A DNA stretch of 64,000 nt, taken from Sulfurimonas sp. Lineage in GTDB: Bacteria > Campylobacterota > Campylobacteria > Campylobacterales > Sulfurimonadaceae. The notes under the pieces were generated by a model. It worked only from the letters and a program-made list of their open reading frames with translations, was not told the origin of the DNA and did not search any database. The stretch lies in NCBI RefSeq assembly GCF_041583195.1, contig NZ_JBFHGL010000010.1, forward strand, positions 40,943 to 104,942, read 5' to 3'. How positions within the stretch are numbered: position 1 is the stretch's first letter; every line of letters begins with the position of its first letter. Positions 33,251 to 40,689 of this stretch are shown one piece after another. A program made the translations under genes and the position numbers.

Positions 33251-33955
33251 ATGGAAGAATTATTTAGTCTAAAGTACAAAGATGAAGTTGAAAAACTAAA
33301 AGATGAAGACAACTTTGAATCTCTTGGTGATGAACGCTACATAAACCACGAAGATTTTGAAGCCAGACTTTACTGGGCGTTTTGCAGATCCTCAGGCTCT
33401 GTAGAGGCTCAGATCCAAGATGAGCATCCTTTAGTGTCGATCATGGCATTTAACCACTCAAAGCTTGGTGCACTTAAACGTTTTACTCTGCTTCATAAAG
33501 ATGTAGTTGGGGATGATGAGCTGAGAAAGAAGATCAGAAACAGAAGCCGTATGCTGTTTCGCGATCTTGTTGACAACGACTTTTCTGAGCTTAACAAAGT
33601 TCTTGAGTTAGTACCCATGTACATTGACGTAGCAGTAGATCAGCTGATAAACGGTAGAAAATGGAATGAAATAGTAGCAGATCCCATAGAGGCAACAGAG
33701 TTTTTAAAAACGGCAAAAGACTATATAGATGAGAGCTTTTTGGAAGCGTTTTATTTGAAGCTTCAAGACTTTGAAGAGTTCGAGTTAGATGATATGAAAA
33801 GCTTTTTAGAAGAGCTGTTAGAGAAAAAAGAGCAGGTGTCTAAACTGATCTTAGAATATTATGCAGAGAAAGTAGAGGAGTGGCTTGAAGACAGCGGACT
33901 TCATATACTTCAGCAAAAAAGAATAGAGCAGCTTTCAAAAAAACTCTTAACTTAA
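33251..33955 (+). CDS. helical hypothetical protein, paralogue of the 39296 product
   Basis: 234 aa from ATG 33251. A longer form from GTG 33218 is unlikely because the promoter lies between the two. Acidic and helical with a C-terminal region 'LDDMKSFLEELLEKKEQVSKLILEYY', 'GLHILQQKRIEQLSKKL' that aligns with 'ISELKSFLDDILSNKEKIHPII', 'SYHILQVKVIEKKLS' of the protein at 39296. No family recognised and no Shine-Dalgarno. It sits just before MoxR/VWA module 2, so it may be a component of that system. Confidence 0.8.
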   Translation: MEELFSLKYKDEVEKLKDEDNFESLGDERYINHEDFEARLYWAFCRSSGSVEAQIQDEHPLVSIMAFNHSKLGALKRFTLLHKDVVGDDELRKKIRNRSRMLFRDLVDNDFSELNKVLELVPMYIDVAVDQLINGRKWNEIVADPIEATEFLKTAKDYIDESFLEAFYLKLQDFEEFELDDMKSFLEELLEKKEQVSKLILEYYAEKVEEWLEDSGLHILQQKRIEQLSKKLLT

Positions 33956-34040
33956 ATTTTTGAACTAATTAAGAGACAAATAAGTGTTTTAGTTAAATCG
34001 GACTAAAATACTCCTAATTTTACGAAAGGAGGAATTGCTT

Positions 34041-34157
34041 ATGAGCCAGATAATTAAAACGATGAAAGAGAACAGATATGATTTACTCATAACAATCTCT
34101 CTTCAGGCTGCAATTATAATTGGATCTGTCGTAATAACTACTACTTTAATCGCATAA
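34041..34157 (+). CDS. 38-residue membrane peptide
   Basis: Short ORF with a near-perfect Shine-Dalgarno (AAAGGAGG, 34026-34033): MSQIIKTMKENRYD, then a hydrophobic helix 'LLITISLQAAIIIGSVVI', then TTTLIA. Cationic N-terminus plus one membrane helix; cytoplasmic start expected. A strong hairpin covers its stop codon, so it forms a self-contained unit. Small inner-membrane regulator or toxin-like peptide are both possible; no family recognised. Confidence 0.6.
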   Translation: MSQIIKTMKENRYDLLITISLQAAIIIGSVVITTTLIA

Positions 34158-34179
34158 GTATCGCAAAAGCGATGCTTAT
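34154..34179 (+). terminator. 11-bp hairpin over the small-peptide stop codon
   Basis: ATAAGTATCGC and GCGATGCTTAT pair around an AAAA loop, one wobble pair. It covers the stop codon of the 38-residue ORF. A T-run (ATTTTTT) follows 11 bases later. Acts as terminator or as an mRNA-stabilising 3' end. Confidence 0.55.
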
Positions 34180-34196
34180 CAACCACAATTTTTTAA

Positions 34197-34214
34197 AAGG
34201 TATGGTTCTTGTAA
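34197..34214 (+). promoter_or_regulatory. sigma54-like nif promoter of MoxR/VWA module 2
   Basis: AAGGTATG, GTTCT, TGTAA: GG at 34199-34200, GT at 34211-34212, ten bases apart. The -12 G is 36 bases before the ATG at 34247. Confidence 0.6.
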
Positions 34215-34218
34215 CTAC

Positions 34219-34245
34219 ACTCCCAATATAACTAGGGAGTTTTTG
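34219..34245 (+). terminator. second hairpin between the small peptide and MoxR 2
   Basis: ACTCCC (34219-34224) pairs with GGGAGT (34235-34240), 10-base loop, followed by TTTTG. It would end transcripts coming from the small-peptide gene. In the transcript from the promoter at 34197 the left arm is mostly upstream of the start site, so the GGGAG stays free as ribosome site for ATG 34247. Confidence 0.45.
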
Positions 34246-34246
34246 T

Positions 34247-35248
34247 ATGAATCCACAAAGTGCCAAAAGAGCCATATCTCATCTTGTAGAAAGAAAGGTG
34301 CCAATCTTCTTATGGGGACCTCCGGGAATCGGTAAGAGTTCTATTGTAAAGCAGATCGCAAATGAAAGCGATGTTGAGTACATAGATCTAAGGCTTTCAC
34401 TACTTGATCCTACAGACTTAAGAGGTATTCCGTTTTTTGATGCAAAGAACGACAAAGCTATCTGGGCACCTGCTTCATTTTTACCTGAGGACAAAGGCTC
34501 TAAAGGTATTTTATTTTTAGATGAGCTAAACACTGCCGCACCTATGGTTCAGGCTTCTGCATACCAGCTGATCCTTGATCGTAAAATTGGTGAATATGAG
34601 CTACCTGAAGGCTGGGCGATCGTAGCAGCGGGTAACCGTGAGAGTGATCGCGGTGTTGTGTTTCGTATGGCAGCTCCGCTTGCAAACAGATTTGTACACT
34701 TAGATATGGAAGTAAGCCTTCCTGATTGGCAGGAGTGGGCTAAGGCTTCAGACATCGATCAGTCTATCATAGCGTTTAGTTCGTACAGACCAGACGCGCT
34801 TTTTTCTTTCAGCGCACAAAATGACTCAAAAGCATTTGCAACACCAAGAACATGGGAGTATGTAAACGAGATCATTAAAAGTGAGCCTGAAGACGATCTT
34901 TTAATGGATCTGATCAAAGGTGCGATCGGTGAAGAACTTGCAGCTTCATTTTTAGGTTTTAGAAGTGTAGCTTCATCACTTCCAAACATAGATGACATAC
35001 TCTCAGGTGAGTCTAACAAAGTTCCAGAAGAAACGGCAGCTCTACATATACTTTGTACATCACTTACTATGCGTATAAACGACGAAACAAGAGCCGCAGA
35101 GCTAGACAACCTTTTAAGATACACCCTGAATCTTCCAGGCGAGTTTGCCGTGATGATCGTTCAAGATCTAAGACAAAGAGATATAGGGTTAGACTACATT
35201 AAAAGCTGGCCTTTATGGATCAAACAATTTAACTCTTTAATGAAGTAG
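34247..35248 (+). CDS. MoxR-family AAA+ ATPase (module 2)
   Basis: 333 aa, paralogous to module 1. Walker A GPPGIGKS near residues 24-31, 'LRGIPFFDAKNDKAIW', Walker B 'GILFLDELNTAAP', sensor 'AIVAAGNRESDRGVVFRMAAP'. C-terminal lid 'ALHILCTSLTMRIND'. One base separates its stop from the VWA partner. Both modules have the same gene order (ATPase, then VWA), pointing to duplication with later division of roles. Confidence 0.92.
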   Translation: MNPQSAKRAISHLVERKVPIFLWGPPGIGKSSIVKQIANESDVEYIDLRLSLLDPTDLRGIPFFDAKNDKAIWAPASFLPEDKGSKGILFLDELNTAAPMVQASAYQLILDRKIGEYELPEGWAIVAAGNRESDRGVVFRMAAPLANRFVHLDMEVSLPDWQEWAKASDIDQSIIAFSSYRPDALFSFSAQNDSKAFATPRTWEYVNEIIKSEPEDDLLMDLIKGAIGEELAASFLGFRSVASSLPNIDDILSGESNKVPEETAALHILCTSLTMRINDETRAAELDNLLRYTLNLPGEFAVMIVQDLRQRDIGLDYIKSWPLWIKQFNSLMK

Positions 35249-35249
35249 T

Positions 35250-36386
35250 ATGGACGCATATACACTCCTAACAAAAGCAAAGAGTCAGCTTACTGCCAAA
35301 CATCCGTACTTTGGTATGCTCGCTTCAAGGCTGAAGCACGAAGAAAACCAGAAGATAGACTCTTATGCAAGTAACGGTGTTCGCTTTATATACAACCCTG
35401 AGTATATACTAGAGCGTTCTATGGATGAGCTGTTTTTCATACTCACTAACTGTGTAATGCACCATGTACTCTCACACTCTGCAAGAAAGCTTGATAGAAA
35501 AGGTGCTCTTTGGCAATTAGCCACAGACTTTGCGATCAACAACATGCTTAAAAAGAACAAGTTTAAGATCCCAGATGGTGCAAACTATAACAATGAGTTT
35601 AGAAATATGTACTCAGAAGAGATCTACGATGTTTTAAAAGAACAGATTCAAGAATCTTCAGGCAAAAACTCTTATGACGATGCAGAACTGCTTTCAAGTT
35701 TCATAAAAGACAAGGGCGGCGACAGCTCCATATTTCAAAAAGTACAAAAGATGGCAGTTGAAAAAATCGAAGATGAGTGGGACTACGCAGCAAGTCTTGC
35801 AAAAGAGGTAGCCAACAAAAAAAGTTCAACTCCGCTTGGACTTGAGCGCTTTGCAAAAAAGGCAAAAACAAACGACATAGACTGGAAGTTTGAGCTTTAC
35901 AATGCGATCAACCGCCACATGAGAAACAACTACGCTTTTATGCCTCCAAACAAGAAGCACCTTTACCGCGGTGTAGCTCTTCCTTCACTTGCTAGTGACA
36001 CACTCTCGCTGATCGTTGCGATCGATACATCCGGCTCGATTCGTGAAGATGTTTTGGGCGCGTTTATAGCTGAGTTCAAGTCAATCATGCAAAACTTCCC
36101 ATCAGTTGCAATAGAGCTTCTGATCGCTGATGCAAAAGTGCATTCACACTATACTTTTATAGGTGGGGATGATATGGACTTTGCTTTAAAAGGGGGAGGT
36201 GGGACTGATTATAGACCCGTGTTTGATTATGTAGAACAAAACCTGCCTATGAGTTCTATGCTTTTGTATTTTACAGACGGTGATGGGATCTTCCCACGCA
36301 TACCGCCTCCGTATGAAGTTTTATGGGCGCTTTCTCAAAACAAGAACAAAGTCCCATTTGGCAGAAAGCTACAGATCTTTGCTTAG
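35250..36386 (+). CDS. VWA/metallopeptidase-like protein (module 2, degenerate metal site)
   Basis: 378 aa. The region matching 'HTLLHIVLKH' of module 1 reads 'NCVMHHVLSH' (residues 67-76): the first His is Asn, while the second and third remain. The VWA domain keeps MIDAS 'AIDTSGS' (about 258-264), 'GGGGTDY' and 'LYFTDGDG'. The acidic linker of module 1 is absent. Partner of the MoxR ATPase just upstream. Confidence 0.85.
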   Translation: MDAYTLLTKAKSQLTAKHPYFGMLASRLKHEENQKIDSYASNGVRFIYNPEYILERSMDELFFILTNCVMHHVLSHSARKLDRKGALWQLATDFAINNMLKKNKFKIPDGANYNNEFRNMYSEEIYDVLKEQIQESSGKNSYDDAELLSSFIKDKGGDSSIFQKVQKMAVEKIEDEWDYAASLAKEVANKKSSTPLGLERFAKKAKTNDIDWKFELYNAINRHMRNNYAFMPPNKKHLYRGVALPSLASDTLSLIVAIDTSGSIREDVLGAFIAEFKSIMQNFPSVAIELLIADAKVHSHYTFIGGDDMDFALKGGGGTDYRPVFDYVEQNLPMSSMLLYFTDGDGIFPRIPPPYEVLWALSQNKNKVPFGRKLQIFA

Positions 36387-36601
36387 ACGATAGTATCTAC
36401 GTCAATGTCGTAGTAATCTTCTATGCTGCTGTATTTTAAGTCTTCATACTCAGGTGCTACAACTTCGTAGTTGTACTTTACGACCTCTTTTTTGAGGCTT
36501 ACTTTTGTAAAGTCAAGCTCTTTTAGCTGTGGAAACTTCTCTACAACATCTGCTACTTTTAGATCTACATTGAAATCATCTGGGTTAAACGGTTTTTTCA
36601 T
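36383..36601 (-). CDS. small acidic hypothetical protein
   Basis: 72 aa, last gene of the minus-strand AKR/SelO operon. 'DFNVDLKVADVVEKFPQLKEL' at the N-terminus, then 'YNYEVVAPEYEDLKYSSIEDYYDIDVD'; rich in Tyr and Asp. Shine-Dalgarno AAGGAA. Overlaps the convergent VWA gene end by 4 bases. No family recognised. Confidence 0.7.
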   Translation of the reverse strand: MKKPFNPDDFNVDLKVADVVEKFPQLKELDFTKVSLKKEVVKYNYEVVAPEYEDLKYSSIEDYYDIDVDTIV

Positions 36602-36617
36602 ACTTTATTCCTTTATT

Positions 36618-38033
36618 TTATGATGAACAACTGCATATAAATGTGTTGTTTGGTTTTGAGGGTTTAGAGTAGTGTTCATACTCTTTATGCTCACCGAATG
36701 GGTTTTGTGCTATTTTTAACAGATCATCAACAAGTGTAAAGTCGTTTAGCTCGGCTTTTGCTATAGCTTCTTGAAGCATATAGTTTTTAAGCACGTATTT
36801 TGGATTTGTCTCTTTCATACACTTTTGTATGTCTTCTTTTGAGTAAGATGAGTTTTTAATTCTCTCATAATACTCTTTAAGCCATAGACTTATACTGCTT
36901 CCATGCATATCTATTGTGTCGTTATTGCTTAGGTTATAGAAAAATGGAGTGTAGTCAATTTTGTCTTCTTCTAAAGCATTTAACAAATTTGTAATCAGTG
37001 TTTTATCTGTGTCAAAATTGTAGTCAAGCAGACCCAGCTTTTTACCCATAAGCTCAAAGTATCTCTTTTTAAACTTACCTATAAAAGTGTCGTTGTATCT
37101 ATTTAGCAGATCTTCATCTGCAATAGGCGAGAGTGCTTTTGCAAGAGCTGAGAGGTTCCACTGTGCAATGTAGGGCTGAGCTTCAAAACTGTAACGTCCG
37201 TCATAATCAGAAGCGTTACATACGAAGTCTTTTTGGAAGTTTTCCATAAATGCATAAGGACCGTAGTCTATGGTAAGTCCTGCAATGGACATATTGTCGG
37301 TGTTCATAACACCGTGCATAAACCCAACGCTCTGCCACAGTGCGATCAGCTCTATAGTTCTGTCTGAAACGGCGAAGTATAACTCTTCATATTTGTGAGG
37401 ATGATCTTTAAGGTGGCTGTAGCTTTCCTCTATAACAAAGTCAGCAAGATTTTTTACACGTTCTTGTTTTTTATCACCCAAATATGCAAACTCAAAACTT
37501 CCAAAACGAACCCATGAACTTGATGAGCGCAGAAGTATAGCTCCGCTCTCCCCAGTTTGTCTGTACACTTTTGTATCTGAACCAATCAGTGCTAGTGCTC
37601 TTGTTGTAGGTATGCCCAAAGCGTGCATAGCTTCACTTATGAGATACTCTCTTATGCTTGAGCGAAGAACCGCACGACCATCTCCCTCACGCGAGTACTT
37701 TGTTATACCGCTGCCTTTTAGTTGAAGGTGATGCCCTTTGCTCATTCCTAGATTTAATGCACGTCCATCACCTAAGTTTGGCACGAAGTATCCAAACTGA
37801 TGACCTGAGTATGCATTTGCATGTGGAATAGATCCAGAAGGGATATAGTGACCGTTTAAAAAGCCTATAAACTCTTCTGATTCAAGATCATCCAAATTAA
37901 AACCAAGCTCATTTAACAAAGGTTTGTTTAGTGAAACTACAAATGGGTTTTCAAGAGGCGTAGCTCTGCATATATCGTAAAATCTTTTATCAAGTTTTTC
38001 AAGATGTGCAGTGCTTAGTTGAAAATTTTTCAT
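36618..38033 (-). CDS. selO: SelO/YdiU family pseudokinase-type protein AMPylator
   Basis: 471 aa. 'DGRALNLGMSKGHHLQLKGSGITKY' type nucleotide loop, 'REGDGRAVLRSSIREYLISE', 'GVMNTDNMSIAGLTIDYGPY' (catalytic region) and a C-terminal 'FICSCSS' in which Cys replaces the selenocysteine of eukaryotic SelO. The family transfers AMP to proteins and links to redox stress. It lies between an aldo/keto reductase and a small acidic gene in a nif-type operon. Confidence 0.93.
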   Translation of the reverse strand: MKNFQLSTAHLEKLDKRFYDICRATPLENPFVVSLNKPLLNELGFNLDDLESEEFIGFLNGHYIPSGSIPHANAYSGHQFGYFVPNLGDGRALNLGMSKGHHLQLKGSGITKYSREGDGRAVLRSSIREYLISEAMHALGIPTTRALALIGSDTKVYRQTGESGAILLRSSSSWVRFGSFEFAYLGDKKQERVKNLADFVIEESYSHLKDHPHKYEELYFAVSDRTIELIALWQSVGFMHGVMNTDNMSIAGLTIDYGPYAFMENFQKDFVCNASDYDGRYSFEAQPYIAQWNLSALAKALSPIADEDLLNRYNDTFIGKFKKRYFELMGKKLGLLDYNFDTDKTLITNLLNALEEDKIDYTPFFYNLSNNDTIDMHGSSISLWLKEYYERIKNSSYSKEDIQKCMKETNPKYVLKNYMLQEAIAKAELNDFTLVDDLLKIAQNPFGEHKEYEHYSKPSKPNNTFICSCSS

Positions 38034-38037
38034 GTGT

Positions 38038-39201
38038 TTAGTATGAAAGTACCTTACTTACATACTCTTTTGTTCTCATACCGACAAGTACTTTGTCAAT
38101 ATAGTGTTTCTTAGTCAAAAACTCTAACGCATGTTTGTCCATTGGCTCTTCAAGACCTATCTTTTTAGCCGTTATTGTACTTAGTGAGTGTTTTACGTTT
38201 TGTTTGTAACAGTTTAAAAAGTCGTCTATTAGTTTGAAGTGTTCATCAGGCACTTGAGCGTTTTGTATAAGGTAAGGGATCACCTGATAATCAATCGTTT
38301 CATCAACGTCACCTGCAAAGCCAAATCTGTTTTGATTCTCAATTAAGTCTTTTACGACAATATTGAGATGCTTGTTGTCTATTTTAGTAATCTCACTATG
38401 TAGCTCTTCAAACTCGTTACATTTATCGTAACTTGCAAGTCTTAACATCCCACCCATATAAAATGCGTTTAGAGGTCTGTTTACATGAACTTCCAATCCA
38501 TTCTCATGTGCCCATTTTGCAGCAGGTACTCCGTCTTTTTCGTACATGTTCATCGGAAGCTGCATAACTTTAAAGTGGTGATCATCACCTGCAATCTCTT
38601 TTGCATAGTCAATTAGGTGGCGGTACTCTAAAAAGTGGTAATCGTTGTCTTTTTTTGCAAACGAGTTTGAGCTTATACCGTATGATTTTATTTTGCCTTT
38701 TTTAACCATCTCTTCCAAAAATGTAAACGCTTTTTTGATGCGCTCTTGCATAATTGCATGGTGTTTGTCTATATCTTCATCTGTAGCCGAGCTTTTTAGT
38801 TCAGTCATTAGGTAGTATTCAGGGTTGTGTAAAAGATAAGTATCTAAATAATCACTCTGAAGTCTTTTTAGAGAGTTTTCAATCTGATCTTCTAAAAACA
38901 TAGGAGAGATTGAGTGGTAACATCTTGGATCGTACTTAACAACATCTTCTATCTCAAAGCCCTCATTTAGTCTTTGCATATTAGGACCTTGTATATAACC
39001 GCCCTTTGAAACAATACTGAACTCTTCTCTGTTTCTTCCTTTTAGACTCTCACCTATAAGTACCTCTGCTTCACCGTACATATAGTTTGAAGATGTGTCT
39101 ATAGAGTTTATGCCTGAGTCAAGTGCAAAGTTTAATGCCTCGTAATGGATTGGATTTTGAAAAGTTGTTCTGTATGTTCCAAATGATATTTTTTCTTTCA
39201 T
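38038..39201 (-). CDS. aldo/keto reductase family protein (nif island copy 2)
   Basis: 387 aa. 'FGTYRTTFQNPIHYEAL', 'GINSIDTSSNYMYGEAEVLI' (catalytic Asp/Tyr), 'IVSKGGYIQGPNMQR' (Lys) and 'YLDTYLLHNPEYY' (His). It resembles the copy at 11553 in motif order and has the same long form. It heads a minus-strand operon with selO. Nif-type promoter with the only intact GC at -12. Confidence 0.86.
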   Translation of the reverse strand: MKEKISFGTYRTTFQNPIHYEALNFALDSGINSIDTSSNYMYGEAEVLIGESLKGRNREEFSIVSKGGYIQGPNMQRLNEGFEIEDVVKYDPRCYHSISPMFLEDQIENSLKRLQSDYLDTYLLHNPEYYLMTELKSSATDEDIDKHHAIMQERIKKAFTFLEEMVKKGKIKSYGISSNSFAKKDNDYHFLEYRHLIDYAKEIAGDDHHFKVMQLPMNMYEKDGVPAAKWAHENGLEVHVNRPLNAFYMGGMLRLASYDKCNEFEELHSEITKIDNKHLNIVVKDLIENQNRFGFAGDVDETIDYQVIPYLIQNAQVPDEHFKLIDDFLNCYKQNVKHSLSTITAKKIGLEEPMDKHALEFLTKKHYIDKVLVGMRTKEYVSKVLSY

Positions 39202-39230
39202 GTTATCTGCCTAATGTTTTTACTATCTTT

Positions 39231-39248
39231 ATGCAGATTGTATACCTT
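39231..39248 (-). promoter_or_regulatory. sigma54-like nif promoter of the AKR2/selO operon
   Basis: On the minus strand AAGGTATA, CAATC, TGCAT: GG at 39246-39245, GC at 39234-39233. This is the one site of ten with a standard -12 GC. The -12 G is 33 bases before the ATG. Confidence 0.7.
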
Positions 39249-39267
39249 TAAGTTTTGAAATAGATTA

Positions 39268-39285
39268 TCGGTATAGTTTATGTAT
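39268..39285 (+). promoter_or_regulatory. sigma54-like nif promoter placed for a leaderless mRNA (39296 gene)
   Basis: TCGGTATA, GTTTA, TGTAT: GG at 39270-39271, GT at 39282-39283. The -12 G is exactly 14 bases before ATG 39296, as at 33251. No ribosome site precedes this ATG. Divergent from the promoter at 39231. Confidence 0.55.
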
Positions 39286-39295
39286 ATATTTAAGT

Positions 39296-39859
39296 ATGGA
39301 TGAAGAATACGATTTAGAAAACTATGAGAGATTTTTGGGTGAGTTTAGAAGTGAAGGTGTTCACTGGGAGAAGTTAGAAAAACGTACAGCTACACTTTTT
39401 CAGGTTTTAATAGACGGTGACTTAAAAGAGCTTGTATTTGTTTTAAAGCATTACCCTGAATATGTTGAGACTGTATGTGATCACTTTAGGTATCTGTATA
39501 ACTACTCTGAACAGATTGCAGATATATATGCAGCGTCAAAATTGTTAAATATGAGTGAGGGGTATCACCCAAAACAGTTTGTAAGAAACCTTATTAGAAA
39601 GCTGCAAAAAATAGATGAGTACGATATATCTGAATTAAAGTCGTTTTTGGATGATATATTAAGCAATAAAGAGAAAATACATCCTATCATTTTAGGGTAT
39701 TATAAACAAAGCATAGAAAGTAATATTGCAGAAGGTTCTTATCATATACTGCAGGTAAAAGTGATAGAGAAGAAACTAAGCGGTATAGATGTAGATGTCA
39801 GCTTTGACTTTAGTGCCAGTGACAGAGATGCAAACTTAGACATACCATATATGGATTAG
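39296..39859 (+). CDS. helical hypothetical protein, paralogue of the 33251 product
   Basis: 187 aa. 'TATLFQVLIDGDLKELVFVLKHYPEYVETV' aligns with 'SRMLFRDLVDNDFSELNKVLELVPMYIDVAV' of the 33251 product, and the C-terminal blocks align too. Ends in Asp-rich 'SASDRDANLDIPYMD'. Predicted all-helical and cytoplasmic. It precedes the nitrogenase-associated ArsC-like gene by 9 bases. No family recognised. Confidence 0.8.
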   Translation: MDEEYDLENYERFLGEFRSEGVHWEKLEKRTATLFQVLIDGDLKELVFVLKHYPEYVETVCDHFRYLYNYSEQIADIYAASKLLNMSEGYHPKQFVRNLIRKLQKIDEYDISELKSFLDDILSNKEKIHPIILGYYKQSIESNIAEGSYHILQVKVIEKKLSGIDVDVSFDFSASDRDANLDIPYMD

Positions 39860-39868
39860 GAGTAAAGA

Positions 39869-40297
39869 ATGATATTTAGTGCAAGCAAACCAACGATAGT
39901 GTTTTATGAAAAGCCGGGTTGTGCAGGTAATGCAAGACAGAAAAAGCTGTTAAAGCAGTGCGGATACGAACTTGATGTAAAAGATATACTTTCTAACCCT
40001 TGGACTACAGAGGAGTTGCAAAGCTTTTTTTACGGTTTAGATAAAACAGAGATTGTAAATGAATCTGCACCAGATATTAAAAACGGCATATTAAAATTAG
40101 AGAAGATAACAAAAGATGATCTGATTTTTAAGATGTTAGAAACTCCTATACTTATAAAAAGACCTTTAATGATCTTTGGTGAGAATAAACTTTGCGGTTT
40201 TAACACAAGCAGATTAAGTAAGGTTCTAAATGTAGACATAAACATGCTACAAGAGATATCTACATGTACAAGTGAAGACTCATGCAAGAGTGTTTAG
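39869..40297 (+). CDS. nitrogenase-associated ArsC/Spx-like protein
   Basis: 142 aa. 'TIVFYEKPGCAGNARQKKLL' is the thioredoxin-fold start of the nitrogenase-associated protein family with a single Cys in place of ArsC's CxxC/redox Cys. 'LIKRPLMIFGENKLCGF' is the conserved cis-Pro region. The family is confined to nif clusters; function unknown. Shine-Dalgarno GGAG. Confidence 0.85.
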   Translation: MIFSASKPTIVFYEKPGCAGNARQKKLLKQCGYELDVKDILSNPWTTEELQSFFYGLDKTEIVNESAPDIKNGILKLEKITKDDLIFKMLETPILIKRPLMIFGENKLCGFNTSRLSKVLNVDINMLQEISTCTSEDSCKSV

Positions 40298-40572
40298 TAA
40301 GTATTTGTAAAGAGTTTGAGACATGTTCAAACTTTTTAAATGAAAAAACAGAAGAGAAGACTAATACTATAAATAAAATATTTATGGAATTTATGGAGTG
40401 TTTTGCTTCTTTAAAAGCGGAAAAACTGGACTATCCTAAAGAGTTTATAAACGATGTAAAGTATTACAACGAAGGTAATGAGCCTTTAGTTAAGAAGTTT
40501 GAAGATATAGAGATGAGATATCTTATGTTAAGTGATTTTTACGATTTTTGCAGAATCACTAAAAAAATATAG
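40282..40572 (+). CDS. hypothetical protein overlapping the ArsC-like gene
   Basis: 96 aa, beginning 16 bases inside the previous gene. Helical, with five Cys (QECLVSICKEFETC, MECFA, DFCRI). No known motif. Coupled translation suggests partnership with the ArsC-like protein. Confidence 0.65.
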   Translation: MQECLVSICKEFETCSNFLNEKTEEKTNTINKIFMEFMECFASLKAEKLDYPKEFINDVKYYNEGNEPLVKKFEDIEMRYLMLSDFYDFCRITKKI

Positions 40573-40689
40573 GTTATAAAGTATAATAAGATTAAATAAT
40601 AATCAAAAATATCTTTTTAAAGATGTTTCACTTGGTTATAATTGTTTATATTATTTTGGATTAGTTATAGCAATAAGGTAAATAAATAA

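Noticed and set aside
34219..34245. Hairpin sequestering the MoxR 2 ribosome site as an RNA thermometer or riboswitch
   Set aside because: With the promoter at 34197 the left arm is mostly outside the transcript, so the hairpin cannot form in the main mRNA; a terminator for the preceding small gene is simpler.
40656..40675. GG-N10-GC pattern before the PAS-GGDEF-EAL gene (TTTTGGATT ... TAGCA)
   Set aside because: The start site would fall only about 7 bases before the ATG and downstream of the AAGG ribosome site, so it does not fit; probably chance in AT-rich DNA.
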